The notes under the pieces were generated by a model that saw only the letters and a program-made list of their open reading frames with translations, was not told where the DNA came from and did not search any database. DNA of 32,126 nt from Rhizobiales bacterium UBA697 (GTDB taxonomy: Bacteria > Pseudomonadota > Alphaproteobacteria > Rhizobiales > Ancalomicrobiaceae). Below are positions 1 through 7,618 of the stretch, one piece after another. Position 1 is the stretch's first letter. Every line of letters starts with the position of its first letter. The translations under genes were made by a program, and so were the position numbers. Where the stretch lies: assembly GCA_002298965.1 (NCBI GenBank), contig DBMN01000158.1, positions 3,757 to 35,882 of the forward strand, given 5' to 3'.

Positions 1-1640
1 GCCAGGCTTGCGAACCTCCATGTGGCCTTATGGTCCTTGGATAAGCCACCGCCATCGAAGATGGCTTTCACGAGGTCGAACGGAATCCCGTTGATCTTGA
101 GAACCTTGTCGTGGAACTCCTTCGGTGTCATCTTGCCGGATTCGACCCATTCCACATACAGCGTGTGGAGCTGAAGTGCGCCGATCATGTAAGCGATCTG
201 GTAGAGAGGCGGGTAGTCCTCACCGATAAATCTGCGGACTTCGGCTCTAGCGCTATTTCGCTCGTGCCCAACACGCTCCACGAGATAATCCACCATCTCG
301 TCAGGTGTCATTTTGCCAAGGTGGAACCCGAGCGAAACAACGATGCGCGCAGCCCTGTGGAGCCTCCAGAAGAGCATTCCCACGCGGTCTTCAGGGCTCT
401 GCGGGAAGCCCAGCTTCCATAGTAGGAACTCCCAGTGAAGTGCCCAGCCCTCGACGAAGAACACGCTTTGGAAGGCCATGCGATGCGTCGAGTACCGCCT
501 GTGCATATAGAGTTGGAGGTGGTGTCCGGGAATAAGTTCGTGATGAACAACGGCTCGTGTGAAGTGCCGGTTGTTGGCGCGCATGCTCATCAAGCGAGCC
601 TCGTGCTCCATTGTGTCGAGGGGATAGGAGACCAGCATCTTCTGGCCGCCGTAAAGCAGGAATGGTGACCGAAGCTGCGTCTCAGCGTCAATCATCTCGA
701 TCTTCCAGGTTTCGGCGCAAAGGGGTTCCACGGTGACCAGTTCCCGCGACGTGACATATTCCTGGGCCTCGCGCCCGAGGAACGCCCCAAGTTCGTCCTG
801 CTCTCCGGGAGGAACGCAACCCTGCTTGGTTTTCTCTAGTGCCTCTTTCCAACCCGCAACACCCATGTCGGAAGCAGCGCGCGCGCATTCCTTCTCGCAC
901 CACTCGACTTCCTTTTCGGCGATTCGAATCAACTCGTCCGGCGAGTATCCGATGAATTCGCGGTCGAGGTCCAAAAGCAATCGTTTCTCGCCTACCGGGT
1001 CGCCGACGAGCGGGTCTTCGGGCTCGCCCTTTTGCTCGGCGATGCGTTCCTTCATCAGCTTTTCGTAGTCGCTGAGCGCTTTGGTCGCTGCCTCATACGG
1101 CTTTCGCACCCACCAGGAAAATAGAGGTTTGTAGCCGTCGTAATATTTGAACCAGTGGTCGAAGGTCTCTTTGAGTTCGGCGAGCGCACGAGACGGTCGA
1201 AGGGCCAAGGTTTTGGAAGGCAGTTCGTCTACTGCCTTAGCGTCCAACGCGTTCTCGAACTTCTTGATGAGCGACTTGACGGTTGAGGCCAGCTTGTCGA
1301 CTGTGCCTGCTGTTTCGACCGGATCAACGGCTTCGATGAGCCAACGTGCCTCTTCGAGTCGCGTGATTGTTGGCCCAAACGGTATCCACTCCGCCAAACC
1401 TTCCCTTCGCCCCTTGTGGAATGCCAGTTCATCTAGCTCGCGGCGACAGTCGTTCTTGAGGAGAAGGCAATCCACTTGCCCATTGACGTCGAGTTCGCCA
1501 AAATCGCATGAATCGGCAGTATTCAACCATTCGGTGAAGAAGGTCGTTAGCCGGACGAAGCGCCGTTCCGACCAAGTGAGTTGATAGAACCGTTCAAGGC
1601 CTTGTTTGTCTGTCGTGTAACGTTCGAGCAATTCCCGCAT
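1..1640 (-). CDS. DUF885 family protein (putative metallopeptidase-like), C-terminus cut by window edge
   Basis: An uninterrupted minus-strand frame runs from an ATG at 1640 to the window edge, giving 546 residues without a stop. The start is backed by GGAG seven bases upstream. Around residues 366-373 there is HHELIPGH followed by HLQLYMHRR, the hallmark of the DUF885 family; other family-like segments are FVEGWALHWE and YQIAYMIGALQL. Family members usually have about 550-600 residues, so only the extreme C-terminus should be missing. The HE...H pattern suggests a zinc-peptidase-like fold, but the physiological substrate is unknown for most members. No signal peptide is visible (the N-terminus is charged: MRELLERYTTDKQG). 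Codon use and base composition differ clearly from everything right of about 1880: many A/T-ending codons and mid-50s GC by eye, suggesting separate ancestry. No operon partner is visible in the window. Confidence 0.85.
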   Translation of the reverse strand, partial: MRELLERYTTDKQGLERFYQLTWSERRFVRLTTFFTEWLNTADSCDFGELDVNGQVDCLLLKNDCRRELDELAFHKGRREGLAEWIPFGPTITRLEEARWLIEAVDPVETAGTVDKLASTVKSLIKKFENALDAKAVDELPSKTLALRPSRALAELKETFDHWFKYYDGYKPLFSWWVRKPYEAATKALSDYEKLMKERIAEQKGEPEDPLVGDPVGEKRLLLDLDREFIGYSPDELIRIAEKEVEWCEKECARAASDMGVAGWKEALEKTKQGCVPPGEQDELGAFLGREAQEYVTSRELVTVEPLCAETWKIEMIDAETQLRSPFLLYGGQKMLVSYPLDTMEHEARLMSMRANNRHFTRAVVHHELIPGHHLQLYMHRRYSTHRMAFQSVFFVEGWALHWEFLLWKLGFPQSPEDRVGMLFWRLHRAARIVVSLGFHLGKMTPDEMVDYLVERVGHERNSARAEVRRFIGEDYPPLYQIAYMIGALQLHTLYVEWVESGKMTPKEFHDKVLKINGIPFDLVKAIFDGGGLSKDHKATWRFASL

Positions 1641-1851
1641 GGATGCACTCCGGGCACACTGCTCCGCGCCGGAACGGACGTCTGCGCCTGAGTTCTTCTA
1701 TCGGACCGGCGAGAGAACCTTTCCGGCGATGCAGTATCACCATCAACAACGTGGGTTTGATACGGTAGTCGCAGCCAAGACCAATACTACGCGCTCAATG
1801 AGCCCAGTATCGTATTCGCCGAATCGGTGCGTGATCCTCCCGCAATAGACT
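1641..1851. other. Non-coding gap upstream of the DUF885 gene
   Basis: About 210 bases of lower-GC sequence between the DUF885 start and the terminator at 1852. It should hold the DUF885 promoter on the minus strand, but I see no convincing -35/-10 pair. The 69-codon plus-strand reading frame here resembles no known protein and overlaps the DUF885 start, so I treat it as chance. The change from lower-GC to GC-rich DNA falls at the right end of this gap. Confidence 0.5.
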
Positions 1852-1883
1852 AAGGACCCCGAACCGGTAAGTTCGAGGTCCTT
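1852..1883 (-). terminator. Terminator hairpin of the glycine-rich gene remnant
   Basis: Inverted repeat with 13-base arms (1852-1864 and 1871-1883, 12 of 13 positions paired) and a six-base loop. It lies 17 bases beyond the minus-strand stop at 1901, where a terminator of that gene should be. There is no long T tract, as is common in GC-rich alphaproteobacteria. Confidence 0.7.
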
Positions 1884-1900
1884 GATTCATCTGGGTCGGT

Positions 1901-2071
1901 CTACCAGCGGCCGCCGCCGCCGCCGCCACCTCGACCACCACGGTCTCGACCACCACGGTCGCCGCCGCGGTCTCCACCGCGACCGCCACCGCCGCCGCCG
2001 CCAAAGCGGTTGCCACCGCCGCCGCCTGCGTCACGGTAACCGCCGCCGCCGCCACCTTCGCCGGCGCCACC
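1901..2071 (-). pseudogene. 3' remnant of a glycine/arginine-rich (RGG-type) protein gene
   Basis: On the minus strand about 57 codons ending in TAG at 1901 encode a low-complexity tail of glycines broken by R, D, Y, N and F (GYRDAGG, NRFGG, repeated GGDR and GGRDRGG, ending GGRW). Such RGG-like tails occur at the C-terminus of bacterial RNA-binding proteins, for example DEAD-box helicases or cold-shock/RRM proteins; which one cannot be told from the tail. A terminator follows directly, so this is a genuine gene end. To the right the same frame stays open but runs antisense to the UspA and transporter genes and shows no protein-like sequence, and no start with a ribosome site is evident. The 5' part of the gene therefore appears to be missing. 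The inner boundary near 2060-2090 is approximate. Confidence 0.6.
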
Positions 2072-2662
2072 GGGTCGCTCGGCGACAAGGCCACCTTCGT
2101 CGACATCAACCGGGGCGGCGAGCAGGAGATCCTGGCGCGCACCACCGACATCGCCCGCCACTTCGACCTGGTGATCCTCGGCCAGATCGAGGAACACACC
2201 AAGGTTCCCGCCGATCTGCCCGAGCAGATCATCCTGGAATCCGGCCGTCCGGTGCTGATGGTGCCCTATGTCGGCACCTACGCCGACCTCGGCCATCGTC
2301 CGCTGTTCGCCTGGCACCGCTCGCGCGGCGCGGCGCGCGCCATGGTCGACTCGCTGCCGCTGGTCCATCCGGGCGCCGACGCGCTGGTGGTCCAGGCCGG
2401 CCGACAGGGCGAGGAGCCCGACGAGTTCGCCGATCTCGTCACCACCGAGCTCGCCGCTCACGGCATCACCAGCCGCTTCCAGAACGTGGTGGTGGAAGAG
2501 GTCAAGCTGATGGACACGCTGCTCAACCAGGCGGCCGACCATTCGGCCGACCTGATGGCGATCGGCGCCTTCGATTCCACCGGCTTCCCCTTCCTCGGCC
2601 GCGGCTCGGGCACCCGCTACATCATGCGCCACATGACGCTGCCGGTGCTCTTCGCCCACTGA
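2072..2662 (+). pseudogene. 5'-truncated universal stress protein (UspA family)
   Basis: The frame ending in TGA at 2660-2662 encodes about 190 residues of a two-domain UspA protein, including DLVILGQ, the linker ESGRPVLMVPYVG, a second-domain stretch ending DLMAIGAFDSTG, and the typical end GSGTRYIMRHMTLPVLFAH. Full-length relatives have about 270-280 residues, so 80-90 N-terminal residues, including the first ATP-site strand, are absent. Upstream the frame runs into Ala/Thr-rich codons that are simply the complement of the glycine-rich gene on the other strand. The only early start-like codon, GTG at 2171, sits inside a conserved strand and has no ribosome site. I conclude the gene is broken by a junction at about 2060-2090 and is probably not functional. 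A sequence-assembly join is the alternative explanation. Confidence 0.75.
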
Positions 2663-2682
2663 AGATCCGGACGACGAAAACG

Positions 2683-2719
2683 CGACGGGCCGGATCGGGG
2701 AGATCGATCCGGCCCGTCG
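2683..2719. terminator. Bidirectional terminator between uspA remnant and livF
   Basis: Perfect 14-base inverted repeat, CGACGGGCCGGATC at 2683-2696 and its complement at 2706-2719, with a nine-base loop. It sits between two convergent genes (uspA remnant on plus, livF on minus). An A run precedes it, giving U residues for minus-strand transcripts. Confidence 0.8.
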
Positions 2720-2802
2720 GCGTCTTCGCGTGTGATCCGCGAGACGCGGCGGCGACCTCCGGGGCGAGGGCCGAGCCCTCTCGCCGCCCGATCGGCGCGC
2801 GA

Positions 2803-3567
2803 TCAGACCCCGAGCCAGCGGTGGACGAGGTCGGCGTCGGCGGTCAGCGCCGCGGTGGTGCCTTCGAAGACGATCTCGCCCTTGGCGAGGATGAAGTGGC
2901 GGTCGGCGAGGCCGAACAGGTCCTCGAGGTTCTTGTCGACCACGACGATCGCCATGCCGGTCGCCGCGACGATCGACAGCGTCTTCCAGATCTCGTCGCG
3001 CACCTTGGGCGCCAAGCCCTCGGTCGCCTCGTCGAGCATCAGGAGTTCCGGGTTGGTCATCAGCGCCCGGCCGATCGACAGCATCTGCTGTTCGCCGCCC
3101 GAGAGCTGGTCGCCCCAGTTGCCGCGCCGTTCGGCGAGCCGCGGGAAGAGGTCGAAGACCCGCTCCAGCGTCCAGTCGCGCCGCCCGCCGGGACCGGCGC
3201 GATGCGGCAGCGTCAGGTTCTCGAGCACGGTCAGATTGGGGAAGATGCCGCGCCCCTCCGGCACCAGGGCGATGCCGGCCCGCGCGATCGCGGCGGGCTT
3301 GGCGCCCGCGAGTTCCCGCCCGCGGAAGCGGATCGAGGCGGTCGGCCCGCCCGACATCAGGCCGCAGATCGTCCTGAGCAGCGTCGTCTTGCCCATGCCG
3401 TTGCGGCCGAGGAGACCGATCGTCTCGCCGGGTGCGACGGCGAAGGCGACGTCGCGCAGGCAGGGCACGCGGCCGTGGGCTGTGGCGATGCCGGAGGCGG
3501 CGAGCAGCGGCTCGGCCACCTCGGAGGCGCGCGCGGGACGGGGGGCGAGCGCGAGAGCGGGCGTCAT
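2803..3567 (-). CDS. livF: Branched-chain/aromatic acid ABC transporter ATPase LivF
   Basis: 254 residues, an ATP-binding subunit of a HAAT-family importer working at the cytoplasmic face of the membrane. Walker A GRNGMGKTT lies at about 54-62; further on are the LivF-typical Q-loop region VPEGRGIFPNLTVLENL, the signature LSGGEQQ and Walker B LLMLDEATEGLAP. The N-terminal extension of about 18 residues before the ABC domain is slightly longer than usual. The ATG overlaps the stop of the upstream fused permease/ATPase gene as ATGA, so the two are translationally coupled. It is the last gene of the four-gene transporter operon and is followed by a strong hairpin. Its position beside boxR and benzoate genes, with a shared operator element, points to benzoate or a related aromatic acid as substrate rather than an amino acid; that is inference. 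Confidence 0.93.
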   Translation of the reverse strand: MTPALALAPRPARASEVAEPLLAASGIATAHGRVPCLRDVAFAVAPGETIGLLGRNGMGKTTLLRTICGLMSGGPTASIRFRGRELAGAKPAAIARAGIALVPEGRGIFPNLTVLENLTLPHRAGPGGRRDWTLERVFDLFPRLAERRGNWGDQLSGGEQQMLSIGRALMTNPELLMLDEATEGLAPKVRDEIWKTLSIVAATGMAIVVVDKNLEDLFGLADRHFILAKGEIVFEGTTAALTADADLVHRWLGV

Positions 3568-5339
3568 GCGGCGTCCTCCAGTCCGGCGAAACGGCCGAGA
3601 TAGGCCTCGCGCACCGCCGCGTCGCGGCGAATGTCGTCCGGCGTGCCGTGGGCGAGCAGGCGGCCGCCGACCAGCACCGACACCGTGTCGGCACAGGCGA
3701 AGACGGCATCCATGTCGTGCTCGATGAGAAGAATGGTGTGATCGCGCGCGAGATCCCTGAGGAGCGCCGTCACCCGCACCGTCTCCTCCGGCCCCATGCC
3801 GGCGAGCGGTTCGTCGAGCACCAGCAGCCGGGCGCCGGAGGCGATCAGCATGGCGATCTCGAGCTGGCGCTGTTCGCCGTGCGAGAGCGACGAGACCACC
3901 CGATCGGCCCGATCGACGAGACCGGTCGCCTCGAGAGCGTCGGCGACGGCGCGCGCCTCCTCGGCTCGACTGCTACCTGCCAGCCCGCGTGCCTGCGCCG
4001 CCACGGCGCAGTTCTCGGCGACGGTGAAGCCCACGAAGACGTTGGTGCGCTGGAAGGATCGCCCGATCCCCCGCCGCGCCCGCGTCGCCGCCGACATCGC
4101 CGTGACGTCGACGCCGTCGAGCCGGATGGTGCCGGCAGAGACCGGCAGCGTGCCGGTGAGGAGGTTGGTGAAGGTGGTCTTGCCGGCGCCGTTCGGGCCG
4201 ATCACCGCATGGATGCGGCCGGGCGCGAAGGCGACGGTGACGCCGTCGACCGCGGTCAGGCCGCCGAAGGTGCGGCGCAGACCGGCGACGTCGAGCTTCG
4301 GCGGCTTGGCGTGGGCGGTTTCCTTCGCCGGCTCGAGATCGGCCGTCTCGGGCGCCGTCCAGGGCCGGACGGCACGCTGCGGCAGCCAGCCGGCAATGCC
4401 CTTCGGCGCGCCCAGCACCACGGCGATGAGGAAGAGGCCCATGGCGATCGGCCAGTGGTCGGAGACCATCGCGCCGACGAGTTTCGGGCTCTTCAGCACC
4501 TCTTCCGCCAGCGAGAAGACCAGCGCCCCGACGATCGCCCCCCACAGCGAGCCGACGCCGCCGAGCACCACCATCATGATGGCGAGGCCGGATTCGCGCC
4601 AACTCATGATCTCCGGCGGCACGAAACCGTCGATCGAGGCGAAGATCGCCCCGCCGAGCCCGGCGATGCCGGCGGCGACGACGAAGCTCGCCCACTTGTA
4701 GCGGGTGGCGTCGAAGCCGAGGGCGTTCATCCGCGTCTCGTTGGCGCGCGTGCCCTGCAGCACCCGGCCGAAGCGCGAGCGGGCGAGTGCCAGCGTCGCG
4801 ACATAGACCACGGCGAGGGCGGCGAGCGCGAACCACAGCAGCGTGTTGCGGCCGGAGAAGTCGAGCACCGTCCGCCCGGCGATCTCCAGCAGCGGCTTCA
4901 CGTCGATCGAGGCACCGTCGGAGCCGCCGGCGATCTTGGTGTCGTGGAACAGCGCGAAGAGCATCTGCGACGCCGCGAGCGTCACCATGATGAAGTAGAA
5001 GGCGCGCGTCCGGACCGCGAAGGCGCCGACCACGGCGGCGACCGCCGCCGGCAGCGCGATGCCGGCGCCGAGCGCCACGGCGAGGTTCGCCGGCTCGTAG
5101 TCCGGCGGGGTGACGAACCACACCGCGTAGGCGCCGAGGCCGAACCACGCCGCGTGACCGAACGAGACGAGACCGGTGACGCCGATCAGCAGATCGAGGC
5201 CGATCACGAAGATCGCCGTGGCGATCACCCGGGTGGCGAACTTCACCTCGAAGGGGCCGGCGAAGACCGGCACCAGCGCGAAGGCCAGCGCCAGCGCCAG
5301 AAGCAGCGCGATCACCGCGGCGGAGGGGAGGCGGATCAT
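3564..5339 (-). CDS. livMG: Fused ABC transporter permease-ATPase (LivM-LivG)
   Basis: 591 residues in one frame. Residues 1 to about 325 form a LivM-type permease with hydrophobic helices from residue 7 on and the family segments GLVSFGHAAWFGLGAYAVW and the EAA-like loop GRVLQGTRANETRMNALGFD. After a linker of about 25 residues (TAPETADLEPAKETAHAKPP) a LivG-type ATPase follows: Walker A GPNGAGKTT at 381-389, signature LSHGEQRQLEIAM at 485-497, Walker B RLLVLDEPLAGM at 504-515 and switch His in LLIEHDMD. In most genomes livM and livG are separate genes, although fusions are known in aromatic-acid importers. Start ATG overlaps the livH stop (ATGA) and the stop overlaps livF, so the run is tightly coupled. 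The protein supplies half the pore and one nucleotide-binding subunit. Confidence 0.92.
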   Translation of the reverse strand: MIRLPSAAVIALLLALALAFALVPVFAGPFEVKFATRVIATAIFVIGLDLLIGVTGLVSFGHAAWFGLGAYAVWFVTPPDYEPANLAVALGAGIALPAAVAAVVGAFAVRTRAFYFIMVTLAASQMLFALFHDTKIAGGSDGASIDVKPLLEIAGRTVLDFSGRNTLLWFALAALAVVYVATLALARSRFGRVLQGTRANETRMNALGFDATRYKWASFVVAAGIAGLGGAIFASIDGFVPPEIMSWRESGLAIMMVVLGGVGSLWGAIVGALVFSLAEEVLKSPKLVGAMVSDHWPIAMGLFLIAVVLGAPKGIAGWLPQRAVRPWTAPETADLEPAKETAHAKPPKLDVAGLRRTFGGLTAVDGVTVAFAPGRIHAVIGPNGAGKTTFTNLLTGTLPVSAGTIRLDGVDVTAMSAATRARRGIGRSFQRTNVFVGFTVAENCAVAAQARGLAGSSRAEEARAVADALEATGLVDRADRVVSSLSHGEQRQLEIAMLIASGARLLVLDEPLAGMGPEETVRVTALLRDLARDHTILLIEHDMDAVFACADTVSVLVGGRLLAHGTPDDIRRDAAVREAYLGRFAGLEDAA

Positions 5340-6202
5340 CGGATCACCCTCCCGTAGAGGCCGGCGGGGCGGACGACCAGCACGGTCGCCATCAACGCAT
5401 AGACCAGCACGCCGGCGAAACTCGGCAGGAACACCTTGCCGAGCGCGTCGGCGACGCCGATCGCCAGCGCGCCGACGAAGGCGCCCTTGATCGAGCCGAT
5501 GCCGCCGATCACCACGACGACGAAGGAAATGATCAGGATGCGCTCGCCGATGCCGGGATAGACGCTCTCGACCGGCGCGGCGAGCATGCCGGCGAGGGCA
5601 GCGAGCGCGCAGCCGACGGCGAAGACCATGGCGTAGAGCCGCGTCGCGTCGAAGCCGAGGAGCTCGGTCATCTCGCGATTGCTCTCGCCCGCCCGCACCA
5701 ACTGGCCGACCCGCGTCTTCTGCACCACGAAGAACATGGCGGCGGCGAGCGCGGCGCAGATCGCCGTCAGTGCCAGCCGATAGACCGGATAGGACAGTGT
5801 CGAGGTCAGCGCGATCGAGCCGGAGAGATAGGCGGGTGCCGGCACGCCGTGGGGGTAGTTGCCCCAGATCGTACGCTGCAGCTCGTTGAAGATCAGGATC
5901 AGCGCGAAGGTCAGCAGCACCTGCTGCAGGTGGTCGCGGGCATAGAGATGGCGAATGAACACCCGCTCGATCGCCCAGCCGAAGCCGACCGCCAGCGGCA
6001 CGCCGAGCGCGACCGCCAGGAAGACGTCGCCGGTCGCCTCGGTCAGCGTCAGCGCGAGATAGGCGCCCAGCATGTAGAACGAGCCGTGGGCGAGATTGAT
6101 CACGCCGAGGATGCCGAAGACCAGCGTCAGGCCACTGGCGGCGAGGAAGATCAGGAACCCGTGCTGGATTCCGTTGAAGATCTGGACGAGCACGAGCTCC
6201 AT
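5336..6202 (-). CDS. livH: ABC transporter permease LivH
   Basis: 288 residues counted from the ATG at 6202 (MELVLVQIFNG), preferred over the in-frame TTG nine bases upstream because AGAAGG lies about ten bases before it. The protein is hydrophobic with about eight helices and the LivH-typical segments GLTLVFGILGVINLAHGSFYMLGAY and VIGGIGSIKGAFVGALAIG. It forms the pore of the HAAT importer together with the permease half of the LivMG fusion, to which it is coupled by an ATGA overlap. It is separated from the upstream binding-protein gene by about 90 bases containing a strong hairpin. Confidence 0.92.
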   Translation of the reverse strand: MELVLVQIFNGIQHGFLIFLAASGLTLVFGILGVINLAHGSFYMLGAYLALTLTEATGDVFLAVALGVPLAVGFGWAIERVFIRHLYARDHLQQVLLTFALILIFNELQRTIWGNYPHGVPAPAYLSGSIALTSTLSYPVYRLALTAICAALAAAMFFVVQKTRVGQLVRAGESNREMTELLGFDATRLYAMVFAVGCALAALAGMLAAPVESVYPGIGERILIISFVVVVIGGIGSIKGAFVGALAIGVADALGKVFLPSFAGVLVYALMATVLVVRPAGLYGRVIR

Positions 6203-6231
6203 CGCGGGCAAACCTTCTCGTGACGGACCGG

Positions 6232-6265
6232 GAGGGGCGCGGGCGTGTCGCGCCGCGCGCCCCTC
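6232..6265 (-). other. Intercistronic hairpin between binding-protein gene and livH
   Basis: Perfect 10-base inverted repeat GAGGGGCGCG (6232-6241) and complement (6256-6265), loop 14. Such hairpins after a binding-protein gene commonly protect the 5' message or partly terminate, so that binding protein is made in excess over membrane subunits; its effect here is inferred. Confidence 0.55.
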
Positions 6266-6290
6266 GGACGGTTTCGAAGGCGAGGCGGGA

Positions 6291-7481
6291 TCAGGCCTTG
6301 CAGCCCTTGGCCGCGTCGGCGAGGCTCTCGGCGGCGACGCCGACGAGGCCGTTCTTTCCGCCCTTCAGCTCGCGCAGATAGAAGGTCTGCTTGGGGTTGC
6401 GCGAGGCGGAGAACTCGAACGGCCCGCGCGGCGAGGCGAACTTCGCCGCCGCCATCGCCTTGTGCAGCTCGTCCTTCTTCGCCGCGTCGCCGCCGACGGC
6501 CGCCAGACCGATGTCGAGCACGTGCATCGCGTCGTAGCCCTGCACCGCGTAGACGTCCGGCGCGATGCCGTAAGCCGCCTGGAACGCCTTGCGGAAGGCG
6601 GCGTCCTCGGGGTTCTTCAGCCCGTCGGCATAGTGCAGCACGGTCTTCACCCCGTCGCCGGCCTCGCCCACCGCCTGCTCGACGCCGTCGGTGAGGAAGC
6701 CCGGACCCCAGAGCTGCACCTGCCCCTTGAGGCCGGCCGCCGCGAAGTCCTTGATGAATTTGGCGGCGCCGCCGCCGGCGAAGAAGGAATAGACCGCCTG
6801 GGGCTTCGCCGCCGCGATCTCGGCCAGCGCCGACTGGAACTCGACGTCGGGGAAGGGCATCGTGATGTCCTTGACGATCTTGCCGCCGCCCGCCTCGAAG
6901 GCCTGTTTGAAGCCGGCGACCATCTCCTCGCCCGCGGCGTAGCGCCAGGTGCAGGTGACGGCTTCCTTGATGCCGGCCGCCAGCATCGCCTTGCCGGTGG
7001 CGAAGCCGACCTGGCCGTTGGCGAAGGAGGTGCGGAAGATGTTGGGAGCGCAGAGGCCGCCGGTGATGGCGTCGGCGCCGGCGTTGGGCACCAGCGTGGT
7101 GACGCCGGCCTCGCGGGCGATCTTGACCATGGCGGCGGCGACGCCGGAATGGACGGTGCCGACCAGCACGTCGACCTTCTCGCCGAACACCAGCTTGTTG
7201 GTGAGTTCGGTCGCCTTGGGCGGTGCGGATTCGTCGTCGAGCGCGGTGAACTCGATCGCCCGACCGGCGAGCGACCCGCCCTTTTCCTTGACGTAGAGCT
7301 CGGCGCCGCGCCGGATCGCCTCGCCGAGCGGGGCGAAGGTGCCCGACGCCGGCAGGAGAAGGCCGATCTTCAGCGCGCCGGCGGCGGCGGCGGGGCGGAC
7401 GAAGGGGGCGACGCCCCCCAAGAGCCCCGCGGCGCCGAGCGCACCGGCGGACAACAGGAATTCGCGTCGCGACGACGTCAT
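6291..7481 (-). CDS. Periplasmic substrate-binding protein of the aromatic acid/branched-chain ABC transporter, Tat-type signal
   Basis: 396 residues from the ATG at 7481, chosen over the upstream in-frame start at 7562 because GGGAGG precedes it and a proper export signal then begins. The N-terminus SSRREFLLSAGALGAAGLLGG followed by AAAAG is a twin-arginine signal (RR at 5-6, then FL). The mature part is a type I periplasmic binding protein of the LivJ kind: KIGLLLPASGTFAPLGEAIRRGAELYV, VDVLVGTVHSG, VTTLVPNAGADAITGG and VYAVQGYDAMHVLD. It is the first gene of the transporter operon. A sigma-70-like promoter and a candidate BoxR element lie directly upstream. With the adjacent benzoate genes, a benzoate-type ligand is likely. 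A second binding protein of the same family, with a Sec signal, is encoded at 20476. Confidence 0.9.
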   Translation of the reverse strand: MTSSRREFLLSAGALGAAGLLGGVAPFVRPAAAAGALKIGLLLPASGTFAPLGEAIRRGAELYVKEKGGSLAGRAIEFTALDDESAPPKATELTNKLVFGEKVDVLVGTVHSGVAAAMVKIAREAGVTTLVPNAGADAITGGLCAPNIFRTSFANGQVGFATGKAMLAAGIKEAVTCTWRYAAGEEMVAGFKQAFEAGGGKIVKDITMPFPDVEFQSALAEIAAAKPQAVYSFFAGGGAAKFIKDFAAAGLKGQVQLWGPGFLTDGVEQAVGEAGDGVKTVLHYADGLKNPEDAAFRKAFQAAYGIAPDVYAVQGYDAMHVLDIGLAAVGGDAAKKDELHKAMAAAKFASPRGPFEFSASRNPKQTFYLRELKGGKNGLVGVAAESLADAAKGCKA

Positions 7482-7569
7482 CGTGATCCCTCCCGGACTG
7501 GACGTTTCGGCGCGCGTTCGTTTTTCCGTGGGCTCTGTCGGCCCCGCGCGCCACTCCCTCACGAGAGGA

Positions 7570-7597
7570 ACTTTATTTCATCTCATTCGAAGGTCAA
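7570..7597 (-). promoter_or_regulatory. Predicted sigma-70 promoter of the transporter operon
   Basis: On the minus strand: TTGACC (7597-7592), a 16-base spacer and TAAAGT (7575-7570), about 90 bases before the binding-protein start at 7481. The candidate BoxR element lies just upstream of the -35 box. Confidence 0.6.
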
Positions 7598-7604
7598 GCC
7601 GAAC

Positions 7605-7618
7605 ATGCAATATTGTTC
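7605..7618. promoter_or_regulatory. Candidate BoxR operator, copy 1
   Basis: ATGCAATATTGTTC on plus, 13 of 14 identical to the copy at 9242. It is framed as GAACA...TGTTC (7601-7618), a short dyad. It overlaps the stop codon of the 175-residue gene and sits just upstream of the transporter -35 box. Assignment to BoxR rests on recurrence of the element and on the known TGCA repeats in operators of the related regulator BzdR. Confidence 0.55.

Noticed and set aside
1911..2060. GCC/GGC-type short repeats resembling a tandem array
   Set aside because: They are codons of the Gly/Arg-rich tail, irregular in length and followed by a stop and terminator; not a CRISPR or satellite array.
1882..3709. 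Long open frames on both strands (573 and 602 codons)
   Set aside because: They cross the uspA remnant and livF in wrong frames and consist of Arg/Ala/Gly/Asp runs expected from GC-rich shadow frames; only the last 57 codons of the minus frame look like a real gene end.
3432..5357. 641-codon plus-strand frame antisense to the transporter genes
   Set aside because: Arg/Glu/His-rich shadow of livMG and livF with no recognisable domain.
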